Assembly (NCBI GenBank): GCA_963557075.1
Contig: CAUWDA010000007.1
Location: 9,930-73,929, forward strand
Direction: 5' to 3'
DNA from: Flavonifractor sp963557075
GTDB taxonomy: Bacteria; Bacillota; Clostridia; Oscillospirales; Oscillospiraceae
DNA length: 64,000 nucleotides
A model generated the notes under the pieces. It saw nothing but the letters and a program-made list of their open reading frames with translations. It was not told the origin of the DNA and ran no database searches. This document shows positions 39,889 to 55,040 of the stretch, one piece after another (the first letter of the stretch is position 1; the number at the start of each line of letters is the position of its first letter). Both the position numbers and the translations under genes were made by a program.

Positions 39889-40344
39889 ATGATAACACTT
39901 CGTAAAATTGATCGAAGTAATTACATGAATTGCATCTGTCTGAAGGTGAGAGAGGACCAGGCCGGCTTTGTGGCAGATAACGCCCGCTCTTTGGTGGAGG
40001 CCCGGTTTGAAGAGGGCCTGTATACCCGGGCCGTCTATTCTGACGATACCATGGTGGGTTTTGTTCTGTTTGACTATGACCCCGAAATTCCGGGCTGGTG
40101 TATGAGCCGGTTTATGATCGGCGCACAGTATCAGGGACAGGGGCTGGGCAAAGAGGCGGTGCTCCGTTTCCTGGAGTTCATGCGAGAGGAAATGAAGGTG
40201 GAGGAACTCTACCTCCATGTGGAGCAGGAAAACACCCGGGCCTATGCGCTGTACGAAAAGCTGGGGTTCCGGACGGTGGGAGAGATTCAGTATACCTTTG
40301 ACGGAACCCCCTACCGGGAGCGGCGCATGATGCGCCGGCTTTAA
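39889..40344 (+). CDS. GNAT acetyltransferase, BltD/polyamine type
   Basis: 151 residues from ATG 39889 (GAGGA 9 bases upstream), 11 bases after pth. The acetyl-CoA motif is YQGQGLGKEAVLRFLEF. The N-terminal LKVREDQAGFVADNARSLVEA and VGFVLFDYD are typical of the spermine/spermidine acetyltransferase group. The substrate assignment is by resemblance only. Confidence 0.82.
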   Translation: MITLRKIDRSNYMNCICLKVREDQAGFVADNARSLVEARFEEGLYTRAVYSDDTMVGFVLFDYDPEIPGWCMSRFMIGAQYQGQGLGKEAVLRFLEFMREEMKVEELYLHVEQENTRAYALYEKLGFRTVGEIQYTFDGTPYRERRMMRRL

Positions 40345-40402
40345 ACCCGAGGGCGGCTGTTGCCAAATCGTAACTTGCAATTCCCACTGGGGATGCTAGG
40401 AT

Positions 40403-40431
40403 AAAAGGAGCGGGCGTGCCCGCTCCTTTTT
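40403..40431 (+). terminator. Terminator after the GNAT gene
   Basis: A 13-bp stem (AAAAGGAGCGGGC with its complement, 2-base loop) ending in TTTTT. Confidence 0.88.
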
Positions 40432-40466
40432 CGCAGGGGGCACGCCGGATCTAGGAGGTGGTCTCC

Positions 40467-41297
40467 ATGGCGGGACGCAGGCTGTTTTGCCAGTACGGCC
40501 CGGTGTGTTACCGGATCTCCCTGTGGAAAGAGGGGGGACGCAAGGCGCTGGCCGACCGGCGGGCCGGGGCGCGCTGGGCGGAGTGCCGGGGGGAGGAGGG
40601 GCTGCCCGTGCTCCTCAAGGGGCACCGCTCCCCGGTGCTCCGGCGGCTGACCGGAGTGGATATGGACCTGCAGCGCAGCAAGCGGACCAATCTGGCCCTG
40701 GCCGCCGCCTGTATCGACGGGGTGGTGGTGGAGCCGGGGGAGAGCTTCTCCTTCTGGCGCCTGGTGGGCAAGCCCACTGCCCGGAAGGGCTATCAGGACG
40801 GACTTACCATCGCCAGCGGGAACCTGGGCCGGGCGGTGGGGGGCGGACTGTGCCAGCTGGCCAACCTGATCCACTATCTGGTGCTTCACAGCCCCCTCAC
40901 CGTCACCGAGCTGCACCACCACTCGGACGCCCTCTTTCCCGACGACCGCCGCCGGGTGCCCTTCGGCACCGGCACCTCCATTTTTTATCCCCATGTGGAT
41001 TACCGCTTCCGCAACGACACCGACCAGCCGGTCCAGCTGCGGGTGTGGCTGGACGAGGACGACCTGTGCGGTGAGCTGCGGGGGACGGCCCTCTTCCCCC
41101 TGCGCTACCGGCTGCGGGAGGAGGGGAGCGGCTATGTCCGGGAGGGAGAAGAATACTACCGGGTGAGCCAGGTCTACCGCATTGCCTGCGACCGGGCCAC
41201 GGGCGCGGAAGTGGGGCGGGAGCTGCTGCTGGACAACCACTCCAAGGTACTCTTTGATCCCGCCCTCATCCCGGCGGATCAGATGTTACCGCGCTGA
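40467..41297 (+). CDS. VanW-family protein
   Basis: 276 residues from ATG 40467 (AGGAGG 8 bases upstream; a GTG at 40458 lies inside the ribosome site). The VanW core is GESFSFWRLVGKPTARKGYQDGL, GLCQLANLIHYLVLHSPL and HVDYRFRNDTDQPVQLRVW. The function of VanW is not established; it was named from a glycopeptide-resistance cluster. No signal peptide is evident. It is followed after 12 bases by the DltA/DltC-like pair. Confidence 0.88.
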   Translation: MAGRRLFCQYGPVCYRISLWKEGGRKALADRRAGARWAECRGEEGLPVLLKGHRSPVLRRLTGVDMDLQRSKRTNLALAAACIDGVVVEPGESFSFWRLVGKPTARKGYQDGLTIASGNLGRAVGGGLCQLANLIHYLVLHSPLTVTELHHHSDALFPDDRRRVPFGTGTSIFYPHVDYRFRNDTDQPVQLRVWLDEDDLCGELRGTALFPLRYRLREEGSGYVREGEEYYRVSQVYRIACDRATGAEVGRELLLDNHSKVLFDPALIPADQMLPR

Positions 41298-41309
41298 AAG
41301 GAGCCCGCT

Positions 41310-42653
41310 ATGCTGCTGGAACGAATCAAGGCCCACAGTGCCGCCCTGGGCGACCGGCCCGCCCTGACGGCGGGGGAGAAGGTGATCCGCTGGGGAGAGC
41401 TGTGGCCCATGGCCCAGGGCCTGGCGGCCAAACTGCGGGAGCAGGGGACCGGCCCGGTGGCCCTCGTGGGGGACCCGGCCGAGGTCTGGGTGCCGGTGGC
41501 CTTTGTAGCCTGCCTGCTGGCGGGGCGGCCCTACCTGCCCCTGGACCCCCTGCTGCCCCCGGCGGGACAGCGGGAGCTGCTGGAGCAGGCGGGGGCGGTC
41601 CTGCTGGACCGGCAGACGGCGGAGGAGGGCTTTTCCTCCGGATTGTCCTGCCCGCCGTCCGACGACCCTCACCGCATCGCCTATCAGATCTTTACCTCGG
41701 GCAGCACCGGCCGGCCCAAGGAGGTGGCGGTGAGCCTGGGCAATCTGGAGCACTTTCTCCGGTGGGCCTCCGCCCTGCCGGAGATCGCCGCCGTCCTGGG
41801 CGGGACGGCGGTGGGTCAGGCCGCCTGGTCCTTTGACCTGTCGGTGGCTGACCTCTATCTGTCTCTGCTGGGGGGCGGCACCCACGTGGCCCTCACCGGA
41901 GAGGAAAAGGAGAACTTTGCCGCCCTGTTCCGCCGGTTGGAGGCCAGCGAAGTGTCCCTGCTGGTGGCCACCCCCTCCTTTTTGCGGCTGTGCCTGATGG
42001 AACCCTCCTTCGGGCCCGACCGGCTGCCCCGGCTGCGGACGGTCCTTTCCTGCGGAGAGGTGCTGCCCCCCGCCGCCGCCCGGCGGCTGCTGGAGCGGTT
42101 TCCCGGTGTGGCGCTCCTCAATGCCTACGGCCCCACCGAGGCCACCTGCGCCGTGTGCGCCGTCCCTATTTCCCGGGAGATGTGCGCCGGACCCCTGCCC
42201 ATCGGCGTGGTTGGGGAAGGGGCTGTGGATATCTCCCTGGAGGAGGGGGAGATCGTCCTCACCGGAGCCAGTGTCTCTCCCCGGTTTGGGGGAAAGCATT
42301 CCACAGGGGACCTTGGCTATGTGGAAAACGGACTGCTCTACTGGGCGGGGCGGCGGGATCTTCAGCTGAAGTACAAGGGGTACCGGCTGGAGCCCGCCCG
42401 CATCGAGGGGGTGCTGGAGGCCCTGCCCCAGGTGGAGCGGGCGGCGGTGCTTCCCCGGCGGGACGGGGCGGGACAGGTGAAGGGCCTGACCGCCTTCGTG
42501 GAGGGGGCCGGGCTGGAGCCGGAAAAGCTGGCTCAGGCCCTGGCGGATCGGCTGCCCCCCTACCAGATCCCCGGCCAGTGGCGGCTGCTGGACCGGATGC
42601 CCCTGACGCCCAATGGAAAATGCGACCGGAAACGGCTGGAGGAGATGTTATGA
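41310..42653 (+). CDS. AMP-forming adenylating enzyme, DltA-like
   Basis: 447 residues of the acyl/amino-acid adenylation superfamily. The P-loop-like FTSGSTGRPK is at 128-137, NAYGPTEATC near 270, GDLGYVENGLLYWAGRRD in the hinge region, and the catalytic Lys of LTPNGKCDRK at the end. It most resembles D-alanine:carrier ligase (DltA) but is shorter than the usual roughly 500 residues. Its stop overlaps the start of a carrier-protein gene, its likely acceptor. The amino acid is not determined. Confidence 0.8.
   Translation: MLLERIKAHSAALGDRPALTAGEKVIRWGELWPMAQGLAAKLREQGTGPVALVGDPAEVWVPVAFVACLLAGRPYLPLDPLLPPAGQRELLEQAGAVLLDRQTAEEGFSSGLSCPPSDDPHRIAYQIFTSGSTGRPKEVAVSLGNLEHFLRWASALPEIAAVLGGTAVGQAAWSFDLSVADLYLSLLGGGTHVALTGEEKENFAALFRRLEASEVSLLVATPSFLRLCLMEPSFGPDRLPRLRTVLSCGEVLPPAAARRLLERFPGVALLNAYGPTEATCAVCAVPISREMCAGPLPIGVVGEGAVDISLEEGEIVLTGASVSPRFGGKHSTGDLGYVENGLLYWAGRRDLQLKYKGYRLEPARIEGVLEALPQVERAAVLPRRDGAGQVKGLTAFVEGAGLEPEKLAQALADRLPPYQIPGQWRLLDRMPLTPNGKCDRKRLEEML
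42168..42181. promoter_or_regulatory. Second candidate Noc-binding site
   Basis: ATTTCCCGGGAGAT, 13 of 14 matches to the Bacillus Noc consensus. It lies within the DltA-like coding region; Noc sites are often intragenic. Confidence 0.4.
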
Positions 42654-42895
42654 TGATCGGAGACGATGCGATCCGGGACCTGCTGGTGCAGGTCTGCGGC
42701 ACCCGGGAGGCCCTCCGCCCCGGAGCCGACCTGCTGGAGGAGGGCATATTGGACTCCCTGGCCCTCATCGACCTGCTGGAGGGGCTGGAGGATCTGGGTA
42801 TCCTGCTCCAGCCGACCCGGGTCCCCAGGGACGCATTTCGCACGGTGGAGGGCATTCTGGCCCTCTGCCGGCAGGCGGAGGGGGCCGCTCCATAA
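42650..42895 (+). CDS. Phosphopantetheine carrier protein, DltC-like
   Basis: 81 residues. The attachment serine is Ser36 in EGILDSLALIDLLEGLEDLG, as in DltC/acyl carrier proteins. ATG 42650 overlaps the ligase stop (ATGA). It continues with mfd 69 bases later. DltB and DltD, the membrane partners of teichoic acid alanylation, are absent, so this may serve another aminoacylation. Confidence 0.82.
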   Translation: MMIGDDAIRDLLVQVCGTREALRPGADLLEEGILDSLALIDLLEGLEDLGILLQPTRVPRDAFRTVEGILALCRQAEGAAP

Positions 42896-42964
42896 GGCGG
42901 GTTCCGGCTCAGGAGTATGATGTGCCTGCGGGCTCCGAATTTTTCGATATGATTGAGGTGTACC

Positions 42965-46480
<3,516 letters not shown>

Positions 46481-46607
46481 GGCCCGGTCCTGCCTGCTCC
46501 GGCGCCGCCGGGAAAGCGGCGTCCGGCTGCCGGAAGAGGCGCGCCGTTGGCGGGAAGCCGGGGCAATTTGTTCACAATTTCCTCTTTTTTCTTACACACG
46601 CTTATGC

Positions 46608-46613
46608 TATACT
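46608..46613 (+). promoter_or_regulatory. -10 box of secA
   Basis: TATACT preceded by TGC (extended -10), 69 bases upstream of ATG 46682. The -35 region is a T run and not convincing. Confidence 0.4.
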
Positions 46614-46681
46614 AATAAACTGAATCAATGTGAAACGACCGCGTTGTGCGCGGCAGAAGATCAGAAAGGTGAATCAATCAC

Positions 46682-49429
<2,748 letters not shown>

Positions 49430-49436
49430 TGATCTT

Positions 49437-49516
49437 CCAGGGGGCCGGAGGCGCCCCCGGCGCCTCCGGCCCCCTGGATAGAAAACCGCCGCGCCGCTCT
49501 GCGGCACAGCGGTTTT
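49437..49516 (+). terminator. Two hairpins ending the secA transcript
   Basis: A perfect 17-bp GC stem (49437-49453 with 49461-49477) is followed by a cruciform-like element with AAAACCGC/GCGGTTTT as its outer stem (49482-49489 with 49509-49516) and GCCGC/GCGGC inside. The second ends in TTTT. Confidence 0.7.
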
Positions 49517-49613
49517 GATACCCCCGGTTTCGTGCCCCGCGGCGCGGGTCGTGGTGTTTTTCCGAAAAATGAATTTCCGGAAAGCAGATTTCGATTTCCG
49601 GATGGAGGGCCCC

Positions 49614-50426
49614 ATGAATATCATTGAACACAACAAAAACGGCCTGCTCTACCTGGCTGCCGACGGATTTGAAGCCGCCGGCGGGGCGGTCCACGGCTTT
49701 TCCACCCGGCTGGGAGGCGTGTCCGAGGGGATCTACGCCTCGCTCAACCTGGGCATGAACCGGGGGGACGAGCCGGACCGTGTGGCGGAGAATTACCGCC
49801 GCTTCTGCGCCGCCATCGGGGCCGACATCCGGCAGGTGGTGTGCGCCAGCCAGGTCCATGGGGACACGGTGCGCTCCGTCACCTCCGCCGACCTGGGCAT
49901 CGGGCTGGACCAGCCGGAGCCCTGGCAGGCCGACGGCCTGATCACCGATATCCCCGGTGTGGTGCTCACGGTCTTTACCGCCGACTGCCTGCCCATCCTG
50001 CTCTACGACCCGGTGCGCCGGGTGGCGGGCGCGGTCCACGCCGGCTGGCGGGGCACTGCCCTGGGCATTGCCGCCAAGGCGGTGGAGCGGATGGTGGACT
50101 GCTACGGCTGCGACCGGCTGGACATCCTGGCCGCCATCGGCCCCGGCATCTCCAAGTGCTGCTTTGAGACCCATGAGGACGTGCCCAACGCCATGACAGA
50201 GGCCATGGGGGCCTCTGCGCTCCACTGCATTGAGGTGCTGCCAACCGGCAAGTTCCATGTGGACCTGAAAGGCCTCAATGCCAAACGGCTGGAGAGCGCC
50301 GGGCTGGACCCGGACCACATTGCCGTGTCCGCTGACTGCACCGCCTGCCTGCCGGAGAAATACTGGTCCCACAGGATCACCCACGGCGAACGCGGCAGTC
50401 AGGCTGCTATGATTTGCTTGACCTAA
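49614..50426 (+). CDS. pgeF: PgeF/YfiH-family laccase-domain protein
   Basis: 270 residues from ATG 49614 (GGAGG 5 bases before). Metal ligands of the family appear in ASQVHGDTV, TADCLPILLYD and AVHAGWRGT. Characterised members remove mis-incorporated serine from peptidoglycan precursors or act as purine nucleoside phosphorylases or adenosine deaminases. An upstream extension to 49515 lacks a ribosome site. Confidence 0.9.
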   Translation: MNIIEHNKNGLLYLAADGFEAAGGAVHGFSTRLGGVSEGIYASLNLGMNRGDEPDRVAENYRRFCAAIGADIRQVVCASQVHGDTVRSVTSADLGIGLDQPEPWQADGLITDIPGVVLTVFTADCLPILLYDPVRRVAGAVHAGWRGTALGIAAKAVERMVDCYGCDRLDILAAIGPGISKCCFETHEDVPNAMTEAMGASALHCIEVLPTGKFHVDLKGLNAKRLESAGLDPDHIAVSADCTACLPEKYWSHRITHGERGSQAAMICLT

Positions 50427-50434
50427 CCGAACAC

Positions 50435-50493
50435 AGGGGCGGGCGATTGGTAATCGTCCCTACAGACGTGTAGGGGCGGCTATCAGCCGCCCG
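50435..50493. repeat. Pair of REP-like palindromes
   Basis: AGGGGCGGGCGATT/AATCGTCCCT and GTAGGGGCGGCT/AGCCGCCCGC sit back to back. They belong to the same family as the cluster at 11083-11234. Confidence 0.65.
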
Positions 50494-50552
50494 CCTTTTC
50501 CATCTTCCGGAAAGATATTTTTATGTCGCAAACATACAAGGAGGAGCTGCCC

Positions 50553-52097
50553 TTGAAGAAACAAACACGACTGCGCCTGGCGGCGCTGGGGGCGGCCCTC
50601 TGCCTGACCCTGACGGGCTGCGCCGGCGGGCCGGAGCCGGCGGTCACAGAATCCTCCCTTCCGGCAGAGAGCGCCGCACCCGCCGAGACCCGGCCCTTTG
50701 CCCTGGCCTGCTACCCGGATGCCGGCTTCCACCCCATCACCGGGACCAACCGCACCAACCTGACTCTGGCGGGGCTGACATACGAGGGGCTGTTTGCCCT
50801 GGATCAGCGGTTTGCGGTGGAACAGGTGCTGTGCGACCGCTACACCGTCTCGGCGGATGGGCTGACCTGGACCTTTACCCTGCGGCCCGGCGTCACCTTC
50901 TCTGACGGCAGCCCCCTCACCGGGGCGGAGGTGGCGGCCTCCCTGGAAAAAGCCAGGACCAGCGCCCTCTATGCCGCCCGCTTTGCGGAGATCGGCGCTA
51001 TTACCGCCGGGGAGAGGACGGTGACCGTGGCCCTCACCCGGGCCAACGGCGATCTGCCCGCTCTGCTGGACATCCCCATCGTCAAAGAGACCGGGGGCAT
51101 CCCCCTGGGTACCGGGCCCTACGTCCTGACCGGCAGCGGGGACGAGCTGCGCCTTACCGCCAGCGCCAGCTGGTGGCGGGGGGAGCCGCTCCCCCTGGCG
51201 GAGATCTCCCTGCGGGCCATTCAGGAGGCGGACGACCTGATCCACGCCTTCGACACCAAGGAGATCTCCCTGGTGACCACGGACCTGACCGCCACCAACT
51301 CCCTGGGCTTTTCCGGCTCCTACGATACGGTGGATTATCCTACCTCTGTGATGGTGTATGTGGGGTTCAACACCGTCAGCGGTCCCTGCCGGGACGCCGG
51401 GGTGCGGCGGGCCCTGCTGCGGGCCTTTGACCGGGATTCCGTCTCCACCGCGCTCTTTTCCCGCCATGCTCAGCCTGCCGCCCTGCCGGTGTCACCCTCC
51501 AGCCCCCTGTATAAAGAGAACCTGGCAGAGGGGCTGAGTTACTCCTCCCAGGCGGTGGCGGACGCCTTGACTGAGGCGGGCTGGACCCGGACTGAGGGCG
51601 GCTGGGTCAGCGGACGGCAGACGCTCAGCCTGGAGCTGGTGGTCTCCGCCGAGAACCAGGACCGGGCGGCGGCGGCTCAGCACCTGGTGAACGGCCTGAA
51701 CGACATGGGCATCCGGGCCACCCTCACCAAGCTGGACTGGGAGAGCTACCTGTCCGCCCTCCAGAAGGGGGACTTTGACCTCTATCTGGGAGAGGTTCGT
51801 CTCACCGGGGATTTTGACCTCACCCCTCTGATCGCCGCCGGAGGGTCCCTCAACTATGGGGGATACAGCGACGCCAGGGCGGCCCAGCTTCTCCAGGCCT
51901 ACCGGGGGTCCACCGGGCAGGGCCGGGATCTGAACGCCCAGTGGCTCTACCAGCGGCTGGCGGAGGAGCCCCCGTTTGCGGTGCTCTGCTTCAAAAACTG
52001 GTCGGTGCTCACCCAGTGGAACACCCTCTCCAACCTGATGTCCACCCAGCAAAATCTCTTTTTCCGCTTCTCCCAGTGGAAGATCGGTACGGAATAG
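50553..52097 (+). CDS. Oligopeptide-type ABC substrate-binding lipoprotein
   Basis: 514 residues if TTG 50553 is used, 8-9 bases after AAGGAGG. An ATG at 50523 would give ten more residues without a ribosome site. The signal peptide has lipobox LTGC. The mature protein matches the SBP_bac_5 (DppA/OppA) family (LTYEGLFALDQRF; LTWTFTLRPGVTFSDGSPLTGAEV). No permease or ATPase genes adjoin it, so it is an orphan binding protein or uses a distant transporter. It has its own terminator. Confidence 0.87.
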   Translation: MKKQTRLRLAALGAALCLTLTGCAGGPEPAVTESSLPAESAAPAETRPFALACYPDAGFHPITGTNRTNLTLAGLTYEGLFALDQRFAVEQVLCDRYTVSADGLTWTFTLRPGVTFSDGSPLTGAEVAASLEKARTSALYAARFAEIGAITAGERTVTVALTRANGDLPALLDIPIVKETGGIPLGTGPYVLTGSGDELRLTASASWWRGEPLPLAEISLRAIQEADDLIHAFDTKEISLVTTDLTATNSLGFSGSYDTVDYPTSVMVYVGFNTVSGPCRDAGVRRALLRAFDRDSVSTALFSRHAQPAALPVSPSSPLYKENLAEGLSYSSQAVADALTEAGWTRTEGGWVSGRQTLSLELVVSAENQDRAAAAQHLVNGLNDMGIRATLTKLDWESYLSALQKGDFDLYLGEVRLTGDFDLTPLIAAGGSLNYGGYSDARAAQLLQAYRGSTGQGRDLNAQWLYQRLAEEPPFAVLCFKNWSVLTQWNTLSNLMSTQQNLFFRFSQWKIGTE

Positions 52098-52104
52098 CGT
52101 GAAA

Positions 52105-52134
52105 CGGCTCCCCCCAGCGGGGAGCCGCTTTTTT
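52105..52134 (+). terminator. Terminator of the binding-protein gene
   Basis: A 9-bp stem CGGCTCCCC/GGGGAGCCG followed by CTTTTTT. Confidence 0.9.
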
Positions 52135-52250
52135 ATGCGGAGATGCGGCCCGCGCTTTTTCCGGCCCTGCCAGATTTCCCCCAAATCCGGGGGACAGGCC
52201 TGCTATACTGTGGGTAAAAACTGGAAGTCCAGAGGCGAGGAGCGGGGAGC

Positions 52251-54893
52251 ATGACACAGTGGCATACATACAGCGCCGGACAGGCGCTGGAGGCGCTGAG
52301 GAGTGGAAAAGAGGGGCTGACCGGCGCGGAGGCCGCCCGGCGGCTGACGGCCCACGGGCCCAACAGACTGGCACAGAAGAAGGACAAGTCCTTCCTGACC
52401 CGGCTGCTGGGGCAGCTGAGGGACCCCATGATCCTGGTGCTGCTGGCGGCCGCCGCCCTGTCCCTGTGGGCCAGCGGGGGCGAGGACTGGCTGGACGCCG
52501 CCATCATCCTGGGCATCGTGGCGGTGAACGCAGTGATTTCCCTGACCCAGGAGGACAGCGCCCGCAAGGCTCTGGAGGCGTTGAGCCAGATGTCTGCCCC
52601 GGCGGCCCGGGCAATGCGGGACGGGGTCCTGGTCCGGGTGGAGGCGGAGAAGCTGGTGCCCGGCGATGTGATCCATCTGGAGGCGGGGGACCTGGTGCCC
52701 GCCGACTGCCGGATTTTGGAGGCGGCAGGGCTCCAGGCCGACGAGTCGGCCATGACCGGCGAGTCCGCCCCGGTGAACAAGGGGGCTCTGGGCCCCCTGC
52801 CCGCCGATACCCCCCTGGCGGAGCGGCGCAACCTGCTCCTCTCGGCCACGGTCATTACCCGGGGACGGGCCACCTGTCTGGTGGCCGCCACGGGGATGGA
52901 CACCGAGGTGGGCCATATCGCCGGAATGCTGATGGATAAGACGGAAAGTGATACGCCTTTACAGAAGAAGATGGGGGAGATCTCCAAGACTCTGTCCTTT
53001 CTGTGCCTGTGCGTGTGCGCGGTGATGTTTGGGGTGGGTCTGCTCCAGGGCCGGGATCTGCTGGAGATGTTCCTCACCGCCGTATCCCTGGCAGTGGCCG
53101 CCATCCCCGAGGGCTTGCCCGCCATCATCTCCATCGTGCTGGCCCTGGGGGTGAGCCGCATGGCCAGGCGGCGGGCCATCGTCAAAAAGCTGCCGGCGGT
53201 GGAAACGCTGGGGTGCGCCGGGGTGATCTGCTCCGACAAGACGGGCACCCTGACTCAAAACAAGATGACGGTGGTGGATATCTGGACCCTCCGGCAGGGG
53301 GAGCGGGATCTGGCCCTCACCATAGGCGCCCTGTGCGGCGACGCCGAGCTGAGCTGGAAGGGAAAGAGCCCGGTGTGTACCGGCGACCCCACCGAAGCCG
53401 CCCTGGTGGAGGCGGCGGCCATGGCGGGGCTGGACCGCAACGAGCTGGGGGAGAAGTGGTCCAGAAAAGGGGAGATCCCCTTTGATTCGGAACGAAAGCT
53501 GATGACCACCGTACACAGCAGGCCGGAGGGCGGATACCGGGTGATGGTGAAGGGAGCCCCTGATGTGCTGGTCCGGCGGTGCCGGCTGGAGGAGGGGGAG
53601 CGGCGGCGGCTCACCGCCCGCAACGAGACCATGGCGGACAGAGCCCTGCGGGTGCTGGGGGTGGCCTACAAGGACGTGGAGGGGCTGCCCCGCAGCCTGG
53701 ACAGCGACACCCTGGAGCGGGGGCTCACCTTCGTGGGCCTGCTGGGCATGATGGACCCGCCCCGGACCGAGGTGCGCCGGGCGGTGGAGCAGTGCTACCG
53801 GGCGGGGGTGCGCCCGGTGATGATCACCGGCGACCACAAACGCACCGCTCTGGCGGTAGCCCAGGCGCTGGGGATCTGCCGCCCGGGGGACCGGGCCCTC
53901 ACCGGGGAGGACCTGGATTTCCTGCCCCAGCGGGCCCTGGAGGAGGAAGTGGACAAATTTGCCGTGTACGCCCGGGTGTCTCCGGAGCATAAGCTGCGCA
54001 TCGTCAGGGCCTGGCAGGCCCGGGGAAAGGTGGTGGCCATGACCGGCGACGGCACCAATGACGCCCCCGCCCTCAAGGCCGCCGACATCGGCTGCGCCAT
54101 GGGCAAGAGCGGGACCGACGTGGCCCGGGGAGCCGCCGACATGATCCTTACGGATGACAATTTTGCCACCATCGTCTCGGCGGTGGAGGAGGGGAGAGGG
54201 ATCTACGCCAACATCAAGAAGGCCATCCACTACCTGCTCTCCTGCAACATCGGGGAGATCCTGACCATTGCCCTGGCCACCCTGTTCCGTTTCCCCGAGA
54301 TGCCTCTGGCCCCGGTACAGCTGCTGTGGCTCAACCTGGTCACCGACTCCCTGCCCGCCCTGGCCCTGGGGGTGGAGCCGGTGGAGCCGGGTGTGATGGA
54401 CCAGCCGCCCCGGCAGGCGGGGGAGTCCCTCTTCGCCCACGGCTTTGCCTTTCGACTGGTCTGGCAGGGGGTGATGGTGGGGCTGCTCACCCTTGCGGCC
54501 TATGTGCTGGGCGCCTGGGTGCTGCCGGGCTGCTCTCTGGCGGTGGGCAGCACCATGGCCTTCGCAACCCTCACCCTGTGCCAGCTCTTTCACGCCTTTG
54601 ACGCCCGCAGCGAGGAGGCCTCCATCTTCAAGCTGGGGGTGACCTCCAACCCGGCCATGAACAAGGCCTTCCTCATCGGCCTGGCCATGCAGCTGGCGGT
54701 GCTGCTGGTGCCGCCCCTCCAGGCGGTGTTCTCCACGGTGCCCCTGTCTGTCAGCGCCTGGGCGGCAGTGGCGGGCCTTGCGCTGACCCCGGTGGCGGTG
54801 TGCGAGGTGACCAAGGCGTTCCGGCGCAGCCATAGGCCGGGCAAGCGGGTGAGCGCTCCGGAGGCTGCTGCCCAGCGGCAGAGGAATATCTGA
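52251..54893 (+). CDS. P-type (P2A, Ca2+-ATPase-like) cation pump
   Basis: 880 residues. The domain order is that of SERCA/PMCA-like bacterial pumps: N-terminal cation ATPase domain, actuator motif MTGES, TM4 motif AAIPEGLPA typical of the Ca2+ group, phosphorylation site CSDKTGTLT (Asp about 330), KGAPDVLVRRC, the hinge GDGTNDAPALK and a C-terminal six-helix domain with QLLWLNLVTDSLPALALG. It likely exports Ca2+ or another divalent cation. It is monocistronic. Confidence 0.93.
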   Translation: MTQWHTYSAGQALEALRSGKEGLTGAEAARRLTAHGPNRLAQKKDKSFLTRLLGQLRDPMILVLLAAAALSLWASGGEDWLDAAIILGIVAVNAVISLTQEDSARKALEALSQMSAPAARAMRDGVLVRVEAEKLVPGDVIHLEAGDLVPADCRILEAAGLQADESAMTGESAPVNKGALGPLPADTPLAERRNLLLSATVITRGRATCLVAATGMDTEVGHIAGMLMDKTESDTPLQKKMGEISKTLSFLCLCVCAVMFGVGLLQGRDLLEMFLTAVSLAVAAIPEGLPAIISIVLALGVSRMARRRAIVKKLPAVETLGCAGVICSDKTGTLTQNKMTVVDIWTLRQGERDLALTIGALCGDAELSWKGKSPVCTGDPTEAALVEAAAMAGLDRNELGEKWSRKGEIPFDSERKLMTTVHSRPEGGYRVMVKGAPDVLVRRCRLEEGERRRLTARNETMADRALRVLGVAYKDVEGLPRSLDSDTLERGLTFVGLLGMMDPPRTEVRRAVEQCYRAGVRPVMITGDHKRTALAVAQALGICRPGDRALTGEDLDFLPQRALEEEVDKFAVYARVSPEHKLRIVRAWQARGKVVAMTGDGTNDAPALKAADIGCAMGKSGTDVARGAADMILTDDNFATIVSAVEEGRGIYANIKKAIHYLLSCNIGEILTIALATLFRFPEMPLAPVQLLWLNLVTDSLPALALGVEPVEPGVMDQPPRQAGESLFAHGFAFRLVWQGVMVGLLTLAAYVLGAWVLPGCSLAVGSTMAFATLTLCQLFHAFDARSEEASIFKLGVTSNPAMNKAFLIGLAMQLAVLLVPPLQAVFSTVPLSVSAWAAVAGLALTPVAVCEVTKAFRRSHRPGKRVSAPEAAAQRQRNI

Positions 54894-54959
54894 AGGGTCC
54901 CTCTGATAACATGAATTGGGAAAATGGGCGGATCGCCGCGCAAAACCGATGGAAATACC

Positions 54960-54988
54960 TTGTATTCCGAGAAACTATCCGGTATAAT
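54960..54988 (+). promoter_or_regulatory. Promoter of the phosphate acyltransferase gene
   Basis: TTGTAT (54960-54965), 17 bases, TATAAT (54983-54988), 53 bases before ATG 55041. Confidence 0.75.
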
Positions 54989-55040
54989 AAAAGAACAAGG
55001 CCGCTGTGCGGTATCAATCGGAAAAGTGAGGGATCATCCC

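Noticed and set aside
49515..49613. N-terminal extension of pgeF
   Set aside because: Overlaps the secA terminator region and has no ribosome site; ATG 49614 has GGAGG.
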